A stretch of DNA of 64,000 bases from Aquicoccus sp. G2-2 (lineage in GTDB: Bacteria; Pseudomonadota; Alphaproteobacteria; Rhodobacterales; Rhodobacteraceae), in NCBI RefSeq assembly GCF_034555965.1, contig NZ_JAYDCK010000002.1:124001-188000 (forward strand). Direction: 5' to 3'. Each line of letters opens with the position of its first letter. Within the stretch, counting starts at the first letter, position 1. The position numbers and the translations under genes are program-made. Under the pieces are notes generated by a model. The model saw nothing but the letters and a program-made list of their open reading frames with translations, had not been told where the DNA came from and did not search any database. Shown piece after piece: positions 1-8,441 of the stretch.

Positions 1-1087
1 CCGTATCGCCTTCGGCTTGTCCGACCGTGATTTGAGCGTGCTTCAGGCATTGGTCAGTTTCCATCAGGCCACGATCGTTGGCGGGAACCATAGTGAAACT
101 GTCGTGCATCCGTCCAACAAGGCTATTTGTGAGCGCCTGAACGGCATGCCCTGCTCGACCATGCGGCGGCATCTGGCGAACCTGGTGCAAACCGGTTTCG
201 TCGTGCGTCGCGACAGTCCCAATGGCAAGCGTTACGCGCGCCGGTATGGCGACGAAAAGATCGCTTTCGGCTTCGATCTGGCCCCCCTCGCCCAACGCTT
301 CGTCGAAGTGTGCGAAGCCGCAGAGGCTGTCCGTGCTGCTGAGGAGCGCTACAAGCGGATTAGATCCACTGTAAGCCTCATGCGCCGTGATCTAGCGGGT
401 CTCGTCGACTACGGCCGCTCTATGCGCCCTGACCGCGCCATCTGGGACCAGGTGTCCGACCTATGCGTCCTGACGGCGCGCGACCTTCGCCGCAAGCTCG
501 ACTTTGCAGAGTTGCAGCAGATCGAATCTGCGTTGTCCGTAGCCCTCAACGCCATTAGGGACCTGTTGGAACCAGTGCAGTCACGAGATATGAGCATCAA
601 TGAAGTCACAAATGAGCAGCACTATCAGAATTCAAATAAAGACTCTTATGATTTTGAACCACGCTTAAAAAAAGCGCAGGACGAGGGCAGCGTCTCCGAT
701 CCGGCGACAGCACTGGTTGCGGAGGGCAGGACTGATGAGCCTGTCTCAGTCGACAACAATCTACCTAGAATACCCCTCGGTCTCGTTTTGGCCGCTTGCT
801 CTGAATACCGAACTTATGCTGAACGACCTGTGCGCCACTGGCATGATCTAGTAAGGGTTGCCGATGTAATAAGACCTATGATGGGTGTGTCTCCTTCAGC
901 GTGGGATGAGGCCAAACAGTACATGGGCCCGGAAGAGGCATCGGTGGTCATCTTGGCAATGTTGGAACGCTTCGGCGACATCCGATCACCTGGAGGGTAT
1001 TTGCGGTCGCTGTCTGCAAAGGCTGCGCTCGGTGAATTCTCCTGTGGACCCATGATCATGGCCCTTATAAGAAAGGACGCTGCATGA
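1..1087 (+). CDS. repC: Plasmid replication initiator RepC (5'-truncated by window edge)
   Basis: C-terminal part of RepC, the replication initiator of repABC plasmids, which acts at an origin usually lying within its own gene. The frame (base 2 onward) is already open at the window edge, and FGLSDRDLSVLQALVSF is typical of a region roughly 60 residues into RepC, so the true start and any repA/repB lie upstream. The winged-helix region shows STMRRHLANL and RRDSPNGKRYARR, which are RepC hallmarks. A variable linker follows, then a conserved C-terminal tail ending at TGA 1085-1087. Two parS-like palindromes follow directly. This is the main evidence that the window is a repABC replicon. No damage is visible in the part present. 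Confidence 0.9.
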   Translation, partial: RIAFGLSDRDLSVLQALVSFHQATIVGGNHSETVVHPSNKAICERLNGMPCSTMRRHLANLVQTGFVVRRDSPNGKRYARRYGDEKIAFGFDLAPLAQRFVEVCEAAEAVRAAEERYKRIRSTVSLMRRDLAGLVDYGRSMRPDRAIWDQVSDLCVLTARDLRRKLDFAELQQIESALSVALNAIRDLLEPVQSRDMSINEVTNEQHYQNSNKDSYDFEPRLKKAQDEGSVSDPATALVAEGRTDEPVSVDNNLPRIPLGLVLAACSEYRTYAERPVRHWHDLVRVADVIRPMMGVSPSAWDEAKQYMGPEEASVVILAMLERFGDIRSPGGYLRSLSAKAALGEFSCGPMIMALIRKDAA

Positions 1088-1090
1088 AAA

Positions 1091-1106
1091 GTTCACAGCT
1101 GAGAAC
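1091..1106. promoter_or_regulatory. parS-like centromere palindrome 1
   Basis: GTTCACAGCTGAGAAC begins four bases after the repC stop. It fits the published 16-bp repABC centromere pattern GTTnnnnGCnnnnAAC at every fixed position, including the inner C and G of the stricter form. In several repABC plasmids the site bound by RepB (ParB type) lies just downstream of repC, as here. The pattern match and position are seen directly; binding by the plasmid's own RepB is inferred. Confidence 0.75.
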
Positions 1107-1135
1107 TGGGTCTTGTTTCGTCGCTCAGAAGACAG

Positions 1136-1151
1136 GTTCACAACTGTGAAC
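1136..1151. promoter_or_regulatory. parS-like palindrome 2 (degenerate centre)
   Basis: GTTCACAACTGTGAAC has perfect 7-bp arms, but AC replaces the central GC of the repABC parS consensus. It shares GTTCACA with the first copy, 45 bp upstream. It is probably a weaker second RepB site. The palindrome is seen directly; its function is inferred from the neighbouring match. Confidence 0.5.
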
Positions 1152-1221
1152 TCATTGCTTAGGAATCGGCCCACTTTCCCGTTGGGCGCGCTTTTCAGTG
1201 CAAAGCGAGAACTAACGTAAG

Positions 1222-2424
1222 TCACACAGTCGGGTCACCATCACCAAAAAGGTTTGGAAAGAGGCGCTCTCGATAATCCGACGGAAACGCCAACTGAACT
1301 GGCGTCTTCGGCGAGGCGGAAGTCAGGTATCCGGTGGCGGTCAGTTTGCTCAGCGTGTTGCGTGCTGTGCGCTCAGAGGTCTTGAGCACAATCTGCGCGT
1401 CGCCAGTTTCGAGTGCGCCATGCCGAAGAACTGCCTAGATCAGCTCCGGCGCACGCTTGTCAACGATGGTATCTGCAACCAGACGACAATACCGTTGGTC
1501 CAGTCCGCCAAGATCGAACAATCTTGCTGAGAAGGTGATCTGGTCAAGTGTCACCTTTAGGAACCATTCACTGAACGTCTTAAGCGCCACTTCTGACAGG
1601 TTCCCACGTCCATCGCGGTCTCCGCGGCGAGGACCATCGGCCAGATCCATCATCCGTTTGTACTCGCGCCGAACCATCACCCCGCGGGCCAACCCACGCG
1701 ATACGGACCAAAGCCCTTGGCCACCGACCCCCGCAGTGAGTGCCATGGCATGAGACATCAATCTGCTGACGCGCCCGTTGCCATCCGGGAAAGGTTAGAT
1801 GTAGTTCAGCCGGTGATGTGCAGAGGCGATCACGATGATCCGTCCGCTCGAAGACCGCGCCCCAATCTGAAACCGTTTGTGCAAGTGGTCCATGGACGCC
1901 GCAACGCGCGATGATGACGGAGGTAGGTGGCGTCCGACCGCAACTTCCCGATCGTCATCCTGGCGCATGCGTCCCGGAATGATGGGCTCTTGTGTGCCAT
2001 CGGGATGTTCGATGACCCGAAACTCGTCAGGCATCTCGTCGTAGAAGCTCTTATGGACCCAAGTCAGGAATTCGACAGATGTGGGGCGGGGCAGGGTGCC
2101 CTTGCGATGCATCTCATCGATGGCCCGTTGAACAATGACGTGCGCCCGGGCCCCAAGGGCGAGAGGGCGAGTTTCTTCCCCAAGCTCGGCGCCAGCCAGC
2201 GCCCTTTCAATGTCGCGGGGGCACGTGTTGTGTCCTTCGATCAGGTTGGAGTAGTAGCAGTTCATCACCCGGACGAGATCAGCAAGCTCGGCTGCGCTGT
2301 CAGGATGCAGCCCTTGTCCCAGCCCGGTGGCTTCCCTCTGGATGTCGACCGAAAGGTCTGCCAATTCTGTAGGAATATGCTCCTCGAAGAAGCAGGGTTC
2401 GATTCTGGCGGGTGTTTCCAGCAT
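1222..2424 (-). pseudogene. Fic-domain AMPylase/filamentation protein, broken by two in-frame stops
   Basis: Fic/DOC family gene readable in one frame from ATG 2424 to TGA 1222-1224. The N-terminal region has the family motif YYSNLIEGHNT. The core reads HHRLNYI, then TAA (1795-1797), then [13 protein letters not shown]. The stop therefore sits exactly where the catalytic histidine of HPFxxGNGR belongs. A second stop, TAG at 1435-1437, falls where the C-terminal winged-helix domain starts; that domain (SERTARNTLSKLTATGYL) is otherwise intact. Fic enzymes transfer AMP to target hydroxyls. Here only a truncated N-terminal protein could be made. No frameshift is needed to join the parts, so this looks like true decay by base substitution. 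Confidence 0.85.
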
Positions 2425-2540
2425 TTTTGCCGATATACGCTGCCGATCTTGGGTGCCGATCTAGAATTACTGTATAAAATCAATGGCTTCGCCAAGTGTG
2501 CAGGGCTTTTCGGTTTTGTCGTGTGCCCAGAGGGGTCGGG

Positions 2541-2570
2541 GAAAGGGAAAGTGTGCTTCGGGTTTTGTGA
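2541..2570 (+). promoter_or_regulatory. Leader motif copy 1, upstream of the 2652 gene
   Basis: The stretch holds GGGAAAGTGTGCTTC followed by GGGTTTTGTGA. It closely matches the leader of the DUF736 gene near 26.3 kb (GGGAAAGCAAGCTTT, then TGTTTTGTGA). A small inverted repeat, TGAGGG / CCCTCA, follows at about 2579-2600. The motif family is seen directly; a regulatory role is inferred. Confidence 0.4.
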
Positions 2571-2651
2571 CTGACGGATGAGGGCCTTTGGGGTCCCTCA
2601 GATGGGTCCGGGCCGGATTCCGGTCTGCCGTTCCTGATGAAGGGCATTCCC

Positions 2652-3122
2652 ATGCAAACAGGTGTCTTGCGCGTGTTACGAGCGACCGCTGCCTCGTGGT
2701 GGCGACACAAAGAACTACGCCGAACCGGCCAGACGGGCCAGGCACTGCAGCTCGAGCGCGAGACCGTCCTGCGTGATCTCGGCTATCTCAGGCAGGCGGC
2801 GACGCTGCCAAACGCGCATGTGATCTGCGGAGAGGACGGGACATTCATCCATCTTGGTTGGACCACCGTTTCGACCTTCGCGCCGATCGAGCGCTTTCCC
2901 TTGGCCACTCTTGCGGTCGCACGAGGGACCCCGTTCATCAATATCCGACCCGTCACCGATATCATCGCCTTCGCGAACCTACCGCGGGTGGCGCGGGACG
3001 GATCGGGCGACCCTGAACCCTGGGGCCCTGGAAGTTCCGTCTTGCTGACCACCTACATCGACATCGTCGAAGGGCTCGGCGCGAGGATCGTCAACGATCC
3101 GAGGCCCCGTCAGTCAACCTGA
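2652..3122 (+). CDS. Hypothetical accessory protein (156 aa)
   Basis: I do not recognise the family. The start is chosen at 2652 because AAGGGCATTCCCATG resembles the ribosome-binding context of the neighbouring accessory genes (an AAGG-type SD followed by atccccATG). The product is soluble, with a basic N-terminal helix (LRATAASWWRHKELRR) and no membrane segment or clear catalytic motif. The central stretch FPLATLAVARGTPFINIRPV is well composed and hydrophobic, like a real folded domain. It lies 39 bp upstream of the ArdC-like gene, on the same strand, and probably shares its transcript. It may be a small partner of the antirestriction genes, but that is context only. Confidence 0.6.
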   Translation: MQTGVLRVLRATAASWWRHKELRRTGQTGQALQLERETVLRDLGYLRQAATLPNAHVICGEDGTFIHLGWTTVSTFAPIERFPLATLAVARGTPFINIRPVTDIIAFANLPRVARDGSGDPEPWGPGSSVLLTTYIDIVEGLGARIVNDPRPRQST

Positions 3123-3161
3123 CCCCCAATCTTCTCACCAACACACGAAAGGACGCCATCC

Positions 3162-4100
3162 ATGGCACGATCCCGTACGCCCAAATTCGATGCCTCCGAG
3201 GTCATCACAAACGAAATCATCCGCATCATCGAGCGCGGCGTCCTGCCATGGCGCAAGCCATGGACCGCAGGTGGCAGCTCTCGTCCCCTGCGCGTGGGCG
3301 GTGAACCCTACCAGGGAGTGAACAACTTCCTGCTGACAATGCGAACCGTAATGGCGGGCCACAGCTCTCCCTTCTGGATGACGCTGCCGCAGGCCAATGC
3401 CTTGGACGCAAAGGTTCGCAAGGGCGAGAAGTCCTCTGTCGTCGTATATTACGGTCAAAGCCGGAAAGACGCCGGCGGCGAGGATGACCAGGGGGAGAGC
3501 GATGATCGCTTCGAGGAAGCCCGCATCTTCCGCTTCCAGAAGTCCTACCGCGTCTTCAATGCCTGCCAGATCGAGGGCCTGCCCGAAAGCTTCTATCCAA
3601 ACCCGGAGTCAGTGCCTGAACATCCGCCGTCCGAGCCCATCCCGCACATGCAGGCGTTTTTCGATGCTATCGACATCACAACCGTCTTCACGGGGACGGA
3701 AGCGTACTATTTGCCGCCCGTGGACAAGGTCTACATGCCGTCCATCACGCGGTTCCAGAACCCACGCAATTTCTACGGGGTCTGGGCGCATGAGCTGGCC
3801 CATGCCACCAAGGCACCGCATCGGCTGAACCGCGATTTCGGGCTGTCGAAATTTGGCAACACCTCCTACGCGCGCGAGGAGATTGTCGCGGAATTGACCT
3901 CGGTGTTCCTGGGTCAGACGCTCGGCTTCACGGCCCATACGCTCGAGATGAATGCCGCCTACCTCTACAACTGGTTACGGGTCCTGCGCTCGGACAAGAG
4001 CGCGATCTTCAAGCACGCGGCTGATGCGCAGCGCGCCTGCGACTACCTGATCGCGCGCTCGGAGGCGGGCAGGGCAGGGCGCAGCGCCGCGGCCGCCTGA
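3162..4100 (+). CDS. ArdC-like antirestriction protein (ssDNA-binding domain plus zincin)
   Basis: 312-aa protein with two domains. The N-terminal ArdC-type domain (about 10-130, starting TNEIIRIIERGVLPWRKPW) is known in plasmid ArdC for single-strand DNA binding. The C-terminal zincin-like metallopeptidase domain has HELAH at 210-214 and a downstream EEIVAELTS helix that should give the third zinc ligand. ArdC proteins protect incoming plasmid DNA from host restriction during conjugation. All expected motifs are intact and the length is normal. The SD GAAAGGACG precedes the ATG. It heads the block of + strand accessory genes that point toward the putative oriT at 34.7 kb. Confidence 0.88.
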   Translation: MARSRTPKFDASEVITNEIIRIIERGVLPWRKPWTAGGSSRPLRVGGEPYQGVNNFLLTMRTVMAGHSSPFWMTLPQANALDAKVRKGEKSSVVVYYGQSRKDAGGEDDQGESDDRFEEARIFRFQKSYRVFNACQIEGLPESFYPNPESVPEHPPSEPIPHMQAFFDAIDITTVFTGTEAYYLPPVDKVYMPSITRFQNPRNFYGVWAHELAHATKAPHRLNRDFGLSKFGNTSYAREEIVAELTSVFLGQTLGFTAHTLEMNAAYLYNWLRVLRSDKSAIFKHAADAQRACDYLIARSEAGRAGRSAAAA

Positions 4101-4123
4101 CCACAGGGAGAACGGAGACGCCC

Positions 4124-4333
4124 ATGTCACGCAAGGAACCCAAGACGCTGCGGGTGGCCTGCTTCAACGACGGCCGCCGCAAGATCATCACCTTCAAGCG
4201 CGGTGCCTATTGGTGGAGCGCTGCCGAGGGCGCTTATCCGCTCTCGGCAGCGCTCGAGACCATCAAGGACCAGGGCGGCTGGATCGAAACCATCCCCAAC
4301 CCAAATTACCGACCCAAGGGGCTGTTCGGATAG
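4124..4333 (+). CDS. Small hypothetical protein (69 aa)
   Basis: Short soluble protein starting MSRKEPKTLRVACFNDGRRK, with an SD-like GGGAGAACGGAGA upstream. It lies 23 bp after the ArdC-like gene, so it is probably co-transcribed. The composition is protein-like (aromatic YWWSAAEGAYPL core, conserved-looking PNPNYRPKGLFG tail). I do not recognise a named domain. Proteins of this size often accompany ArdC- and ParB-like genes on alphaproteobacterial plasmids, but no function can be read from the sequence. Confidence 0.55.
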   Translation: MSRKEPKTLRVACFNDGRRKIITFKRGAYWWSAAEGAYPLSAALETIKDQGGWIETIPNPNYRPKGLFG

Positions 4334-4365
4334 GGCACCTTCTGCTTCGGTCCTTCCGCCAAGCG

Positions 4366-4414
4366 GAAAAGAAAAAGCAGGCTTTGAGAAGGGTGTTTCA
4401 ACTTCTCAAAGGAG
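4366..4414 (+). promoter_or_regulatory. Leader with motif copy 2 and hairpin running into the SD (DUF3768 gene)
   Basis: An AAAAAGCAGGCTTT motif is followed by a perfect 9-bp inverted repeat, TTTGAGAAG (4383-4391) / CTTCTCAAA (4402-4410), with a 10-nt loop. The 3' arm runs straight into the Shine-Dalgarno AAAGGAG (4408-4414). Folding would partly hide the ribosome-binding site. A second small stem (TTCCGC/GCGGAA) lies just upstream. Structure is seen; regulation is inferred. Confidence 0.5.
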
Positions 4415-4420
4415 ATCCCC

Positions 4421-4810
4421 ATGTTCATGAATGTTCAACCCCAGCCAGATCGTCCGGATCCGAGTGTGATCGCGGCGCAGAACGACGCGTTTCGCAAGCT
4501 GGCCTGTCTCGGGATCCCGCCCGAGCAGCCCATCCAGGGCCGGATGCACGTCACCCGTTCGCTCATGGAGGCCGGTGACGACTTCATGGCCGAGGCGGTG
4601 ACGGCCACCGGTGAGTTTGCCAAATTCGAGTCCGAGAATGACCCGGATGGCTGGCACGATTTCGGGGCGGTCGAGATCCGGGGCGAGACCGTGTTCTGGA
4701 AGATCGATCTCTATGAAGCAGACTCGGATTTCCGCTACGGGGCTGAGACCCCGGACAATCCTGCCACCACCATGCGCGTGCTGACCATCATGCTGGCGCG
4801 CGACTGGTAG
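4421..4810 (+). CDS. DUF3768 family protein
   Basis: 129-aa cytoplasmic protein matching the DUF3768 pattern: an early IAAQNDAFRK helix, then ENDPDGWHDFGAVE, a VFWKIDLYE strand and a C-terminal TTMRVLTIMLARDW. No biochemical role is established for the family, which is frequent on plasmids and integrative elements of Alphaproteobacteria beside ParB-like and ArdC-like genes, as here. The start ATG 4421 has a strong AAAGGAG SD inside a hairpin arm; an in-frame ATG two codons later is an alternative. A terminator-like hairpin follows the stop. Confidence 0.75.
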   Translation: MFMNVQPQPDRPDPSVIAAQNDAFRKLACLGIPPEQPIQGRMHVTRSLMEAGDDFMAEAVTATGEFAKFESENDPDGWHDFGAVEIRGETVFWKIDLYEADSDFRYGAETPDNPATTMRVLTIMLARDW

Positions 4811-4846
4811 GGCAGGGGCTACCCCCACCTGACATTTCAGCCAATG

Positions 4847-4884
4847 AAGGCCCACCGACCCCTCAAAGGGAAAGTGGGCCTTTT
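4847..4884 (+). terminator. Terminator-like hairpin after the DUF3768 gene
   Basis: Perfect 9-bp inverted repeat AAGGCCCAC (4847-4855) / GTGGGCCTT (4874-4882) followed by TT. It fits an intrinsic terminator, though the 18-nt loop is long. The 3' arm is also a copy of the AAAGNGGGCTTT-type leader motif seen in front of several genes here, so it may instead be part of the next gene's regulatory leader. Confidence 0.45.
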
Positions 4885-4963
4885 GTCGTGGTGATCCCTG
4901 AAGCCGGGGATTGGTCACGCGCAAGCGCGCGGGCCACACCTCACCCTCCTGGAAGGATATCCC

Positions 4964-6946
4964 ATGACCACAAGCTTTGCTCCCCTTACCGTCGCTATCG
5001 ACGATCTCGTCCCGCATCCCGCCAATGTGCGCAGCAACGCGCCGGAAACCTATGACCCCGAGAACATCGTCCATCTGAAGGCCAGTATCGCTGTGCTGGG
5101 CCTGCTCCAGCCGCTTCTGGTTCAGAAGCTTGACGGCAAATATGCTGTCCTCGCCGGTGGCCGGCGCCATGCAGCCCTGAAGGAGCTGATCGCTGACAAG
5201 GCCAGCAAGGGGTTCACGGCGAAAACCAAGGTGGACTGCCGCCTTGTCCCTGAGGAGTGCGACGTCACCACGGCACTGTCGCTCGCCGAGAACATCACCC
5301 AGGCACCGATGAATGCCATCGACGAGTTCGAGGCCTTCGCCCGGATGATGGAGGTCGACGGCCAGACGCCCGAGACGATCGCAAAGACCTTCGGCGCCAC
5401 GGTGGCGGCCGTGAAAGGCCGGTTGCGCTATGGCCTTATCCACCCCGACATCCGCGCCGCGGCCCGGGGCAAGGTGATCACGCTCGACACGATGAAAGCC
5501 TTCGCCGAGCACCCGAGCCAGGAGGCGCAGCGCGAGGTCTTCGAGGCGCTCACAAAAGACGGCGGCTATCTGCAGGCCTACACGGTCCGTCAGGCGCTCA
5601 AATCCCGCGGTGTGCAGGTCAGCGATGATATCGGGGCTTTCGTGCGCGCGGACTACGAGGCCCGCGGCGGCGCCGTCGCGGCTGACCTTCTGGAAGAGCA
5701 TTCCGTGCTGGAGGATGCAGCGCTGGTCGAAACCATCCTGCTTGAGAAGCTCGGTGCAGCCGCCGAGGACGCCCGTATGAGGCTGGGCTTTGCTTGGGCC
5801 GATGCGATGGTCCGCTATGATTACGCGACCATGGCCGACTACGGCCGCGTCTATCCCGGCCCGATCGAGCCTGATGAGGCTGCGCAAAAGCGCGTGGATG
5901 AAATCAGCGCCGAACTCGAGAAATTGCAGCTCGAGATGGAGGATGAGGGACTCGAGGACGGTGCCTACAATGCCCTTTACGAGCGCGTGGACGCCTTGGA
6001 AGAGGAAGCGCGCGATCTGCAGGAAGCCTACAGCGCCGAGGACCTCGCGCGGTCTGGGGTGATCGCGTCGTGGCAGGGTGGGCAGATCACGCTCCATGTT
6101 GGTCTCGTCCGCCCGGAAGACACCGTCAAAGAGGAGGGCGCGCGCGGCTCCTCGGCCAATCCGACCGGGGAGGAGGCCCCGGACGCCGGCGAAATCACTT
6201 ATCCGGCCTCGCTGGCCGAGGATCTCAAGACCGAGCGGGCCATGGCCCTTGGCGCCGCGATGGCGCTGCATCCGGAAACCACGCTTGATCTGACGCTCTT
6301 CAAGCTGGTCAGCGACGTTCTGGCCAGCGGCATGAGCGTCACGCAGGCGATCAAGATCGATGCCCGCAAGGAATATCGCAGCCATGCCAAGATGGACGAG
6401 ATCGACGAGACCTCGCTCGAGCAGGTGGCGGCGGCGCATGACACGCTTGATCTGACCTGGCTCGATGACACCCGTGCGCCCGCCGATCAGTTCGCGGCGT
6501 TTCGCGCGCTCGATGCAGCGGAGAAGGCCAAGCTCGTCGCCTATGCCACCGCCAGCACCACGCAGTCCTGCTTCGCGCGGGACCGCCAGCGCGACAGCTT
6601 GATGCATGCGTTCGAGATCGAGATCATGCCCGACATCCGCGCCCACTGGACGCCGAATGCGGCGCTCTTCAACCGCTTCAAGAAGGCTTGGCTCCTGAAG
6701 ATCCTCGGCGAGGATCTGGGTCTCGCCCAGGAGGCTGTGACGCTGGCCTCGTCGAGCAAGAAGGAGATCGTCGCCTTCTGCGACAAGCTCTTCGCAGAGC
6801 CCTTCGCCACGCTCACGGACGCGCAGCGCGCTGCCGTGGCCGCCTGGTGCCCGCCGATGATGCAGACCGCCGGTGTCGCCTGTGATGAGACGGCACCCAC
6901 TGCGGAAACCCCGGAGCCTGACAGCGAGGTCGCGCAAGCGGCCTGA
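4964..6946 (+). CDS. Large ParB-like (ParB/RepB N-terminal domain) protein
   Basis: 660-aa protein with a ParB-like N-terminal domain (about 8-125). VAIDDLVPHPANVR is the opening strand-helix, VLAGGRRHAAL the nucleotide-binding box II, and ALSLAENITQAPMNAIDEF the following motif. A KorB/ParB-type helix-turn-helix follows (about 130-175). The long C-terminal part has a Glu-rich coiled-coil stretch (about 305-355) and a conserved-looking tail of unknown role. It is much longer than chromosomal ParB. Proteins of this layout are common in conjugative leading regions and integrative elements, where they are thought to act on incoming DNA rather than in plasmid partition, which RepA/RepB would handle. 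The SD GGAAGGA precedes the ATG. Confidence 0.82.
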   Translation: MTTSFAPLTVAIDDLVPHPANVRSNAPETYDPENIVHLKASIAVLGLLQPLLVQKLDGKYAVLAGGRRHAALKELIADKASKGFTAKTKVDCRLVPEECDVTTALSLAENITQAPMNAIDEFEAFARMMEVDGQTPETIAKTFGATVAAVKGRLRYGLIHPDIRAAARGKVITLDTMKAFAEHPSQEAQREVFEALTKDGGYLQAYTVRQALKSRGVQVSDDIGAFVRADYEARGGAVAADLLEEHSVLEDAALVETILLEKLGAAAEDARMRLGFAWADAMVRYDYATMADYGRVYPGPIEPDEAAQKRVDEISAELEKLQLEMEDEGLEDGAYNALYERVDALEEEARDLQEAYSAEDLARSGVIASWQGGQITLHVGLVRPEDTVKEEGARGSSANPTGEEAPDAGEITYPASLAEDLKTERAMALGAAMALHPETTLDLTLFKLVSDVLASGMSVTQAIKIDARKEYRSHAKMDEIDETSLEQVAAAHDTLDLTWLDDTRAPADQFAAFRALDAAEKAKLVAYATASTTQSCFARDRQRDSLMHAFEIEIMPDIRAHWTPNAALFNRFKKAWLLKILGEDLGLAQEAVTLASSSKKEIVAFCDKLFAEPFATLTDAQRAAVAAWCPPMMQTAGVACDETAPTAETPEPDSEVAQAA

Positions 6947-6955
6947 GCCATCACG

Positions 6956-6991
6956 CGACCCGCGCGTGGACCATGCCACCCGCGCGGGTCG
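6956..6991. repeat. 11-bp inverted repeat in the leader of the 7023 gene
   Basis: CGACCCGCGCG (6956-6966) and CGCGCGGGTCG (6981-6991) are perfect inverted copies around a 14-nt loop that itself contains TGG/CCA. It lies between the ParB-like gene and the next ATG. No T-run follows, so a simple intrinsic terminator is unlikely. It is one of several strong hairpins in front of genes of this block. Confidence 0.6.
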
Positions 6992-7022
6992 ACCCACCCA
7001 CACCCAACTGAAAGACATCCCC

Positions 7023-7616
7023 ATGGCTATTCTCAAGTTCTCTGCGTCCGCTGTTGCGGCGCAAATCGCGCATGCGCGCGCCTGCAAAACCTTCCTGCCC
7101 AACTGGAACGGGCCCGTGGACAGACCCGCCCTGATCCTCATCGTCGGCAATGGTGTGCATCTGCGCTCAAACGGCATCGATGGCACGACCACCCGTATCG
7201 TCACCACCGAACAGGCCGATCCATCCTTCGCCTTCGCCGACGGCATGAACCCGTTTCGGGACACTGACTGGATGGCGCAGCGCCGCATGGCGTTTCGCGA
7301 TCTGACCGGCCAGTTCTATACCGACATCCTGGATGACGTGCAGGTGCTCATCGACCGTGGCCAAGGGACGGTCCGGCTTGCCACGGATGGTCACAGCATC
7401 CGCGGCCTCAAACGCCGGGCCTCGGATTATCTCATCGGTGGAACTTACGAGGTGCCTTCAGGTCTTGGCGGCACCTTCCGAGTTATCCTCAAGGACGCCT
7501 GCGACACCTTCGCGATCGTGCAGAATTGCGGCAATTGCGAGGATTTCGACGCCATGCAGCCCTATCGCGTGCCGCTCGATGCGCTGATGGAACTCGATGA
7601 TCGGAGGGCGGCGTAA
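7023..7616 (+). CDS. DUF3085-like hypothetical protein
   Basis: 197-aa protein. The start is set at 7023 by AAGACATCCCCATG, the same start context as neighbouring genes; the frame is open further upstream but without such a site. The first half resembles DUF3085 (ALILIVGNGVHLRSNG, then FADGMNPFRDTDWMAQRR). The second half contains two close cysteines (QNCGNCEDF) and may be a separate small domain. No catalytic role can be assigned. It lies downstream of the ParB-like gene behind a strong hairpin and upstream of a DUF6927 gene, and probably belongs to the same regulated set. The family assignment is moderate. Confidence 0.6.
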   Translation: MAILKFSASAVAAQIAHARACKTFLPNWNGPVDRPALILIVGNGVHLRSNGIDGTTTRIVTTEQADPSFAFADGMNPFRDTDWMAQRRMAFRDLTGQFYTDILDDVQVLIDRGQGTVRLATDGHSIRGLKRRASDYLIGGTYEVPSGLGGTFRVILKDACDTFAIVQNCGNCEDFDAMQPYRVPLDALMELDDRRAA

Positions 7617-7621
7617 CGCGC

Positions 7622-7710
7622 CCTTTCTCAAAAAGCATCGCCAATACCCTGCCGGACCTGCGGCCCTGTCGGGACATTGGCGACAACAATTTTCCCAAAC
7701 GAGAGAAAGG
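7622..7710 (+). promoter_or_regulatory. Nested-hairpin leader of the DUF6927 gene, 3' arm covers the SD
   Basis: Outer inverted repeat CCTTTCTC (7622-7629) / GAGAAAGG (7703-7710) encloses an inner one, TCGCCAAT (7638-7645) / ATTGGCGA (7676-7683). Both are perfect 8-bp pairs. GAGAAAGG is the Shine-Dalgarno of the ATG at 7719, so the outer stem would sequester it. Structure is seen; control of translation or single-strand promoter activity is inferred. Confidence 0.55.
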
Positions 7711-7718
7711 ACTCTGAA

Positions 7719-8387
7719 ATGGGATGGCTCTTCTATACCGACCGCCGCGTCCAGACCTACGCGGATGAGAAAGCGGAAATCGCCCGGCTCTGCACCTTTG
7801 AGAGCGAAAGGCGCAAGACGGAACTGGTTAAAGCCTGCAAGGTGGGTTCGACTTGGTACGCGGCGGCTAAGGTCACAAGTATCGATGGCTCGCCGGTCGA
7901 AGACGCGACCTATGTGACCGATGCGGATGGCTCCATCACCTTCGGAGCCGTGTTCCTCACCCGCCACGATGATGGATGCTGGGGCTACAAGGATATGGAG
8001 GAAAGCGCCGGCCCGAACGCGTCTCGCGCTCCCCTTGGGTTGATCGAGATCCTCTCCGACCTGAAAGACCCGGACAGCTACGCCCAAGACTGGCGCCAGC
8101 GCTGCCGGGACTGGGCTGCGATGCCGGACTACGAGGAGGGCGACAAGATCAGGCTCGCCACCCATGTGACCCTCACCGATGGCAGCACCTGCCAGATCGT
8201 CACCGCAACCCACTACAGGCGGGGGCGGCAAAAGCGCCGCTGCTACCGCATCGAGGAAACCGGCGGGCTCGTTCGGCTCTCGAAGGCCTTGCTTGCCGGC
8301 TCGGAGCTGCTCAGCTCTGCGAAGGGCGCGGCCAGTCCTGTGTTGGCGGAGTTCCTGGCGGGGCAGGGGGCAGTAGGACCGGACTGA
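7719..8387 (+). CDS. DUF6927 family protein
   Basis: 222-aa soluble protein. The start at 7719 follows GAGAAAGGACTCTGAA and gives the N-terminus MGWLFYTDRRVQTYADEKAE, which I recognise from DUF6927 proteins of Rhodobacteraceae plasmids. A second conserved-looking block is VFLTRHDDGCWGYKDMEES. A basic RRGRQKRR patch lies near residue 170. No enzymatic motif is apparent and no function is known to me for the family. It is the last accessory gene before the IS1182-family insertion; the same type of gene block resumes at 20.6 kb. Confidence 0.7.
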   Translation: MGWLFYTDRRVQTYADEKAEIARLCTFESERRKTELVKACKVGSTWYAAAKVTSIDGSPVEDATYVTDADGSITFGAVFLTRHDDGCWGYKDMEESAGPNASRAPLGLIEILSDLKDPDSYAQDWRQRCRDWAAMPDYEEGDKIRLATHVTLTDGSTCQIVTATHYRRGRQKRRCYRIEETGGLVRLSKALLAGSELLSSAKGAASPVLAEFLAGQGAVGPD

Positions 8388-8441
8388 TGGCTGGCTAAAG
8401 TGGACCTTCATCGTCCGTCAACTCAGTGTCAGCTATGCGGA

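Noticed and set aside
4406-7288. Very long open frame (960 codons) on the minus strand
   Set aside because: It lies opposite the DUF3768, ParB-like and following genes, all well supported. GC-rich codon bias leaves long antisense frames open, and its protein is Arg/Gly/His-rich without motifs.
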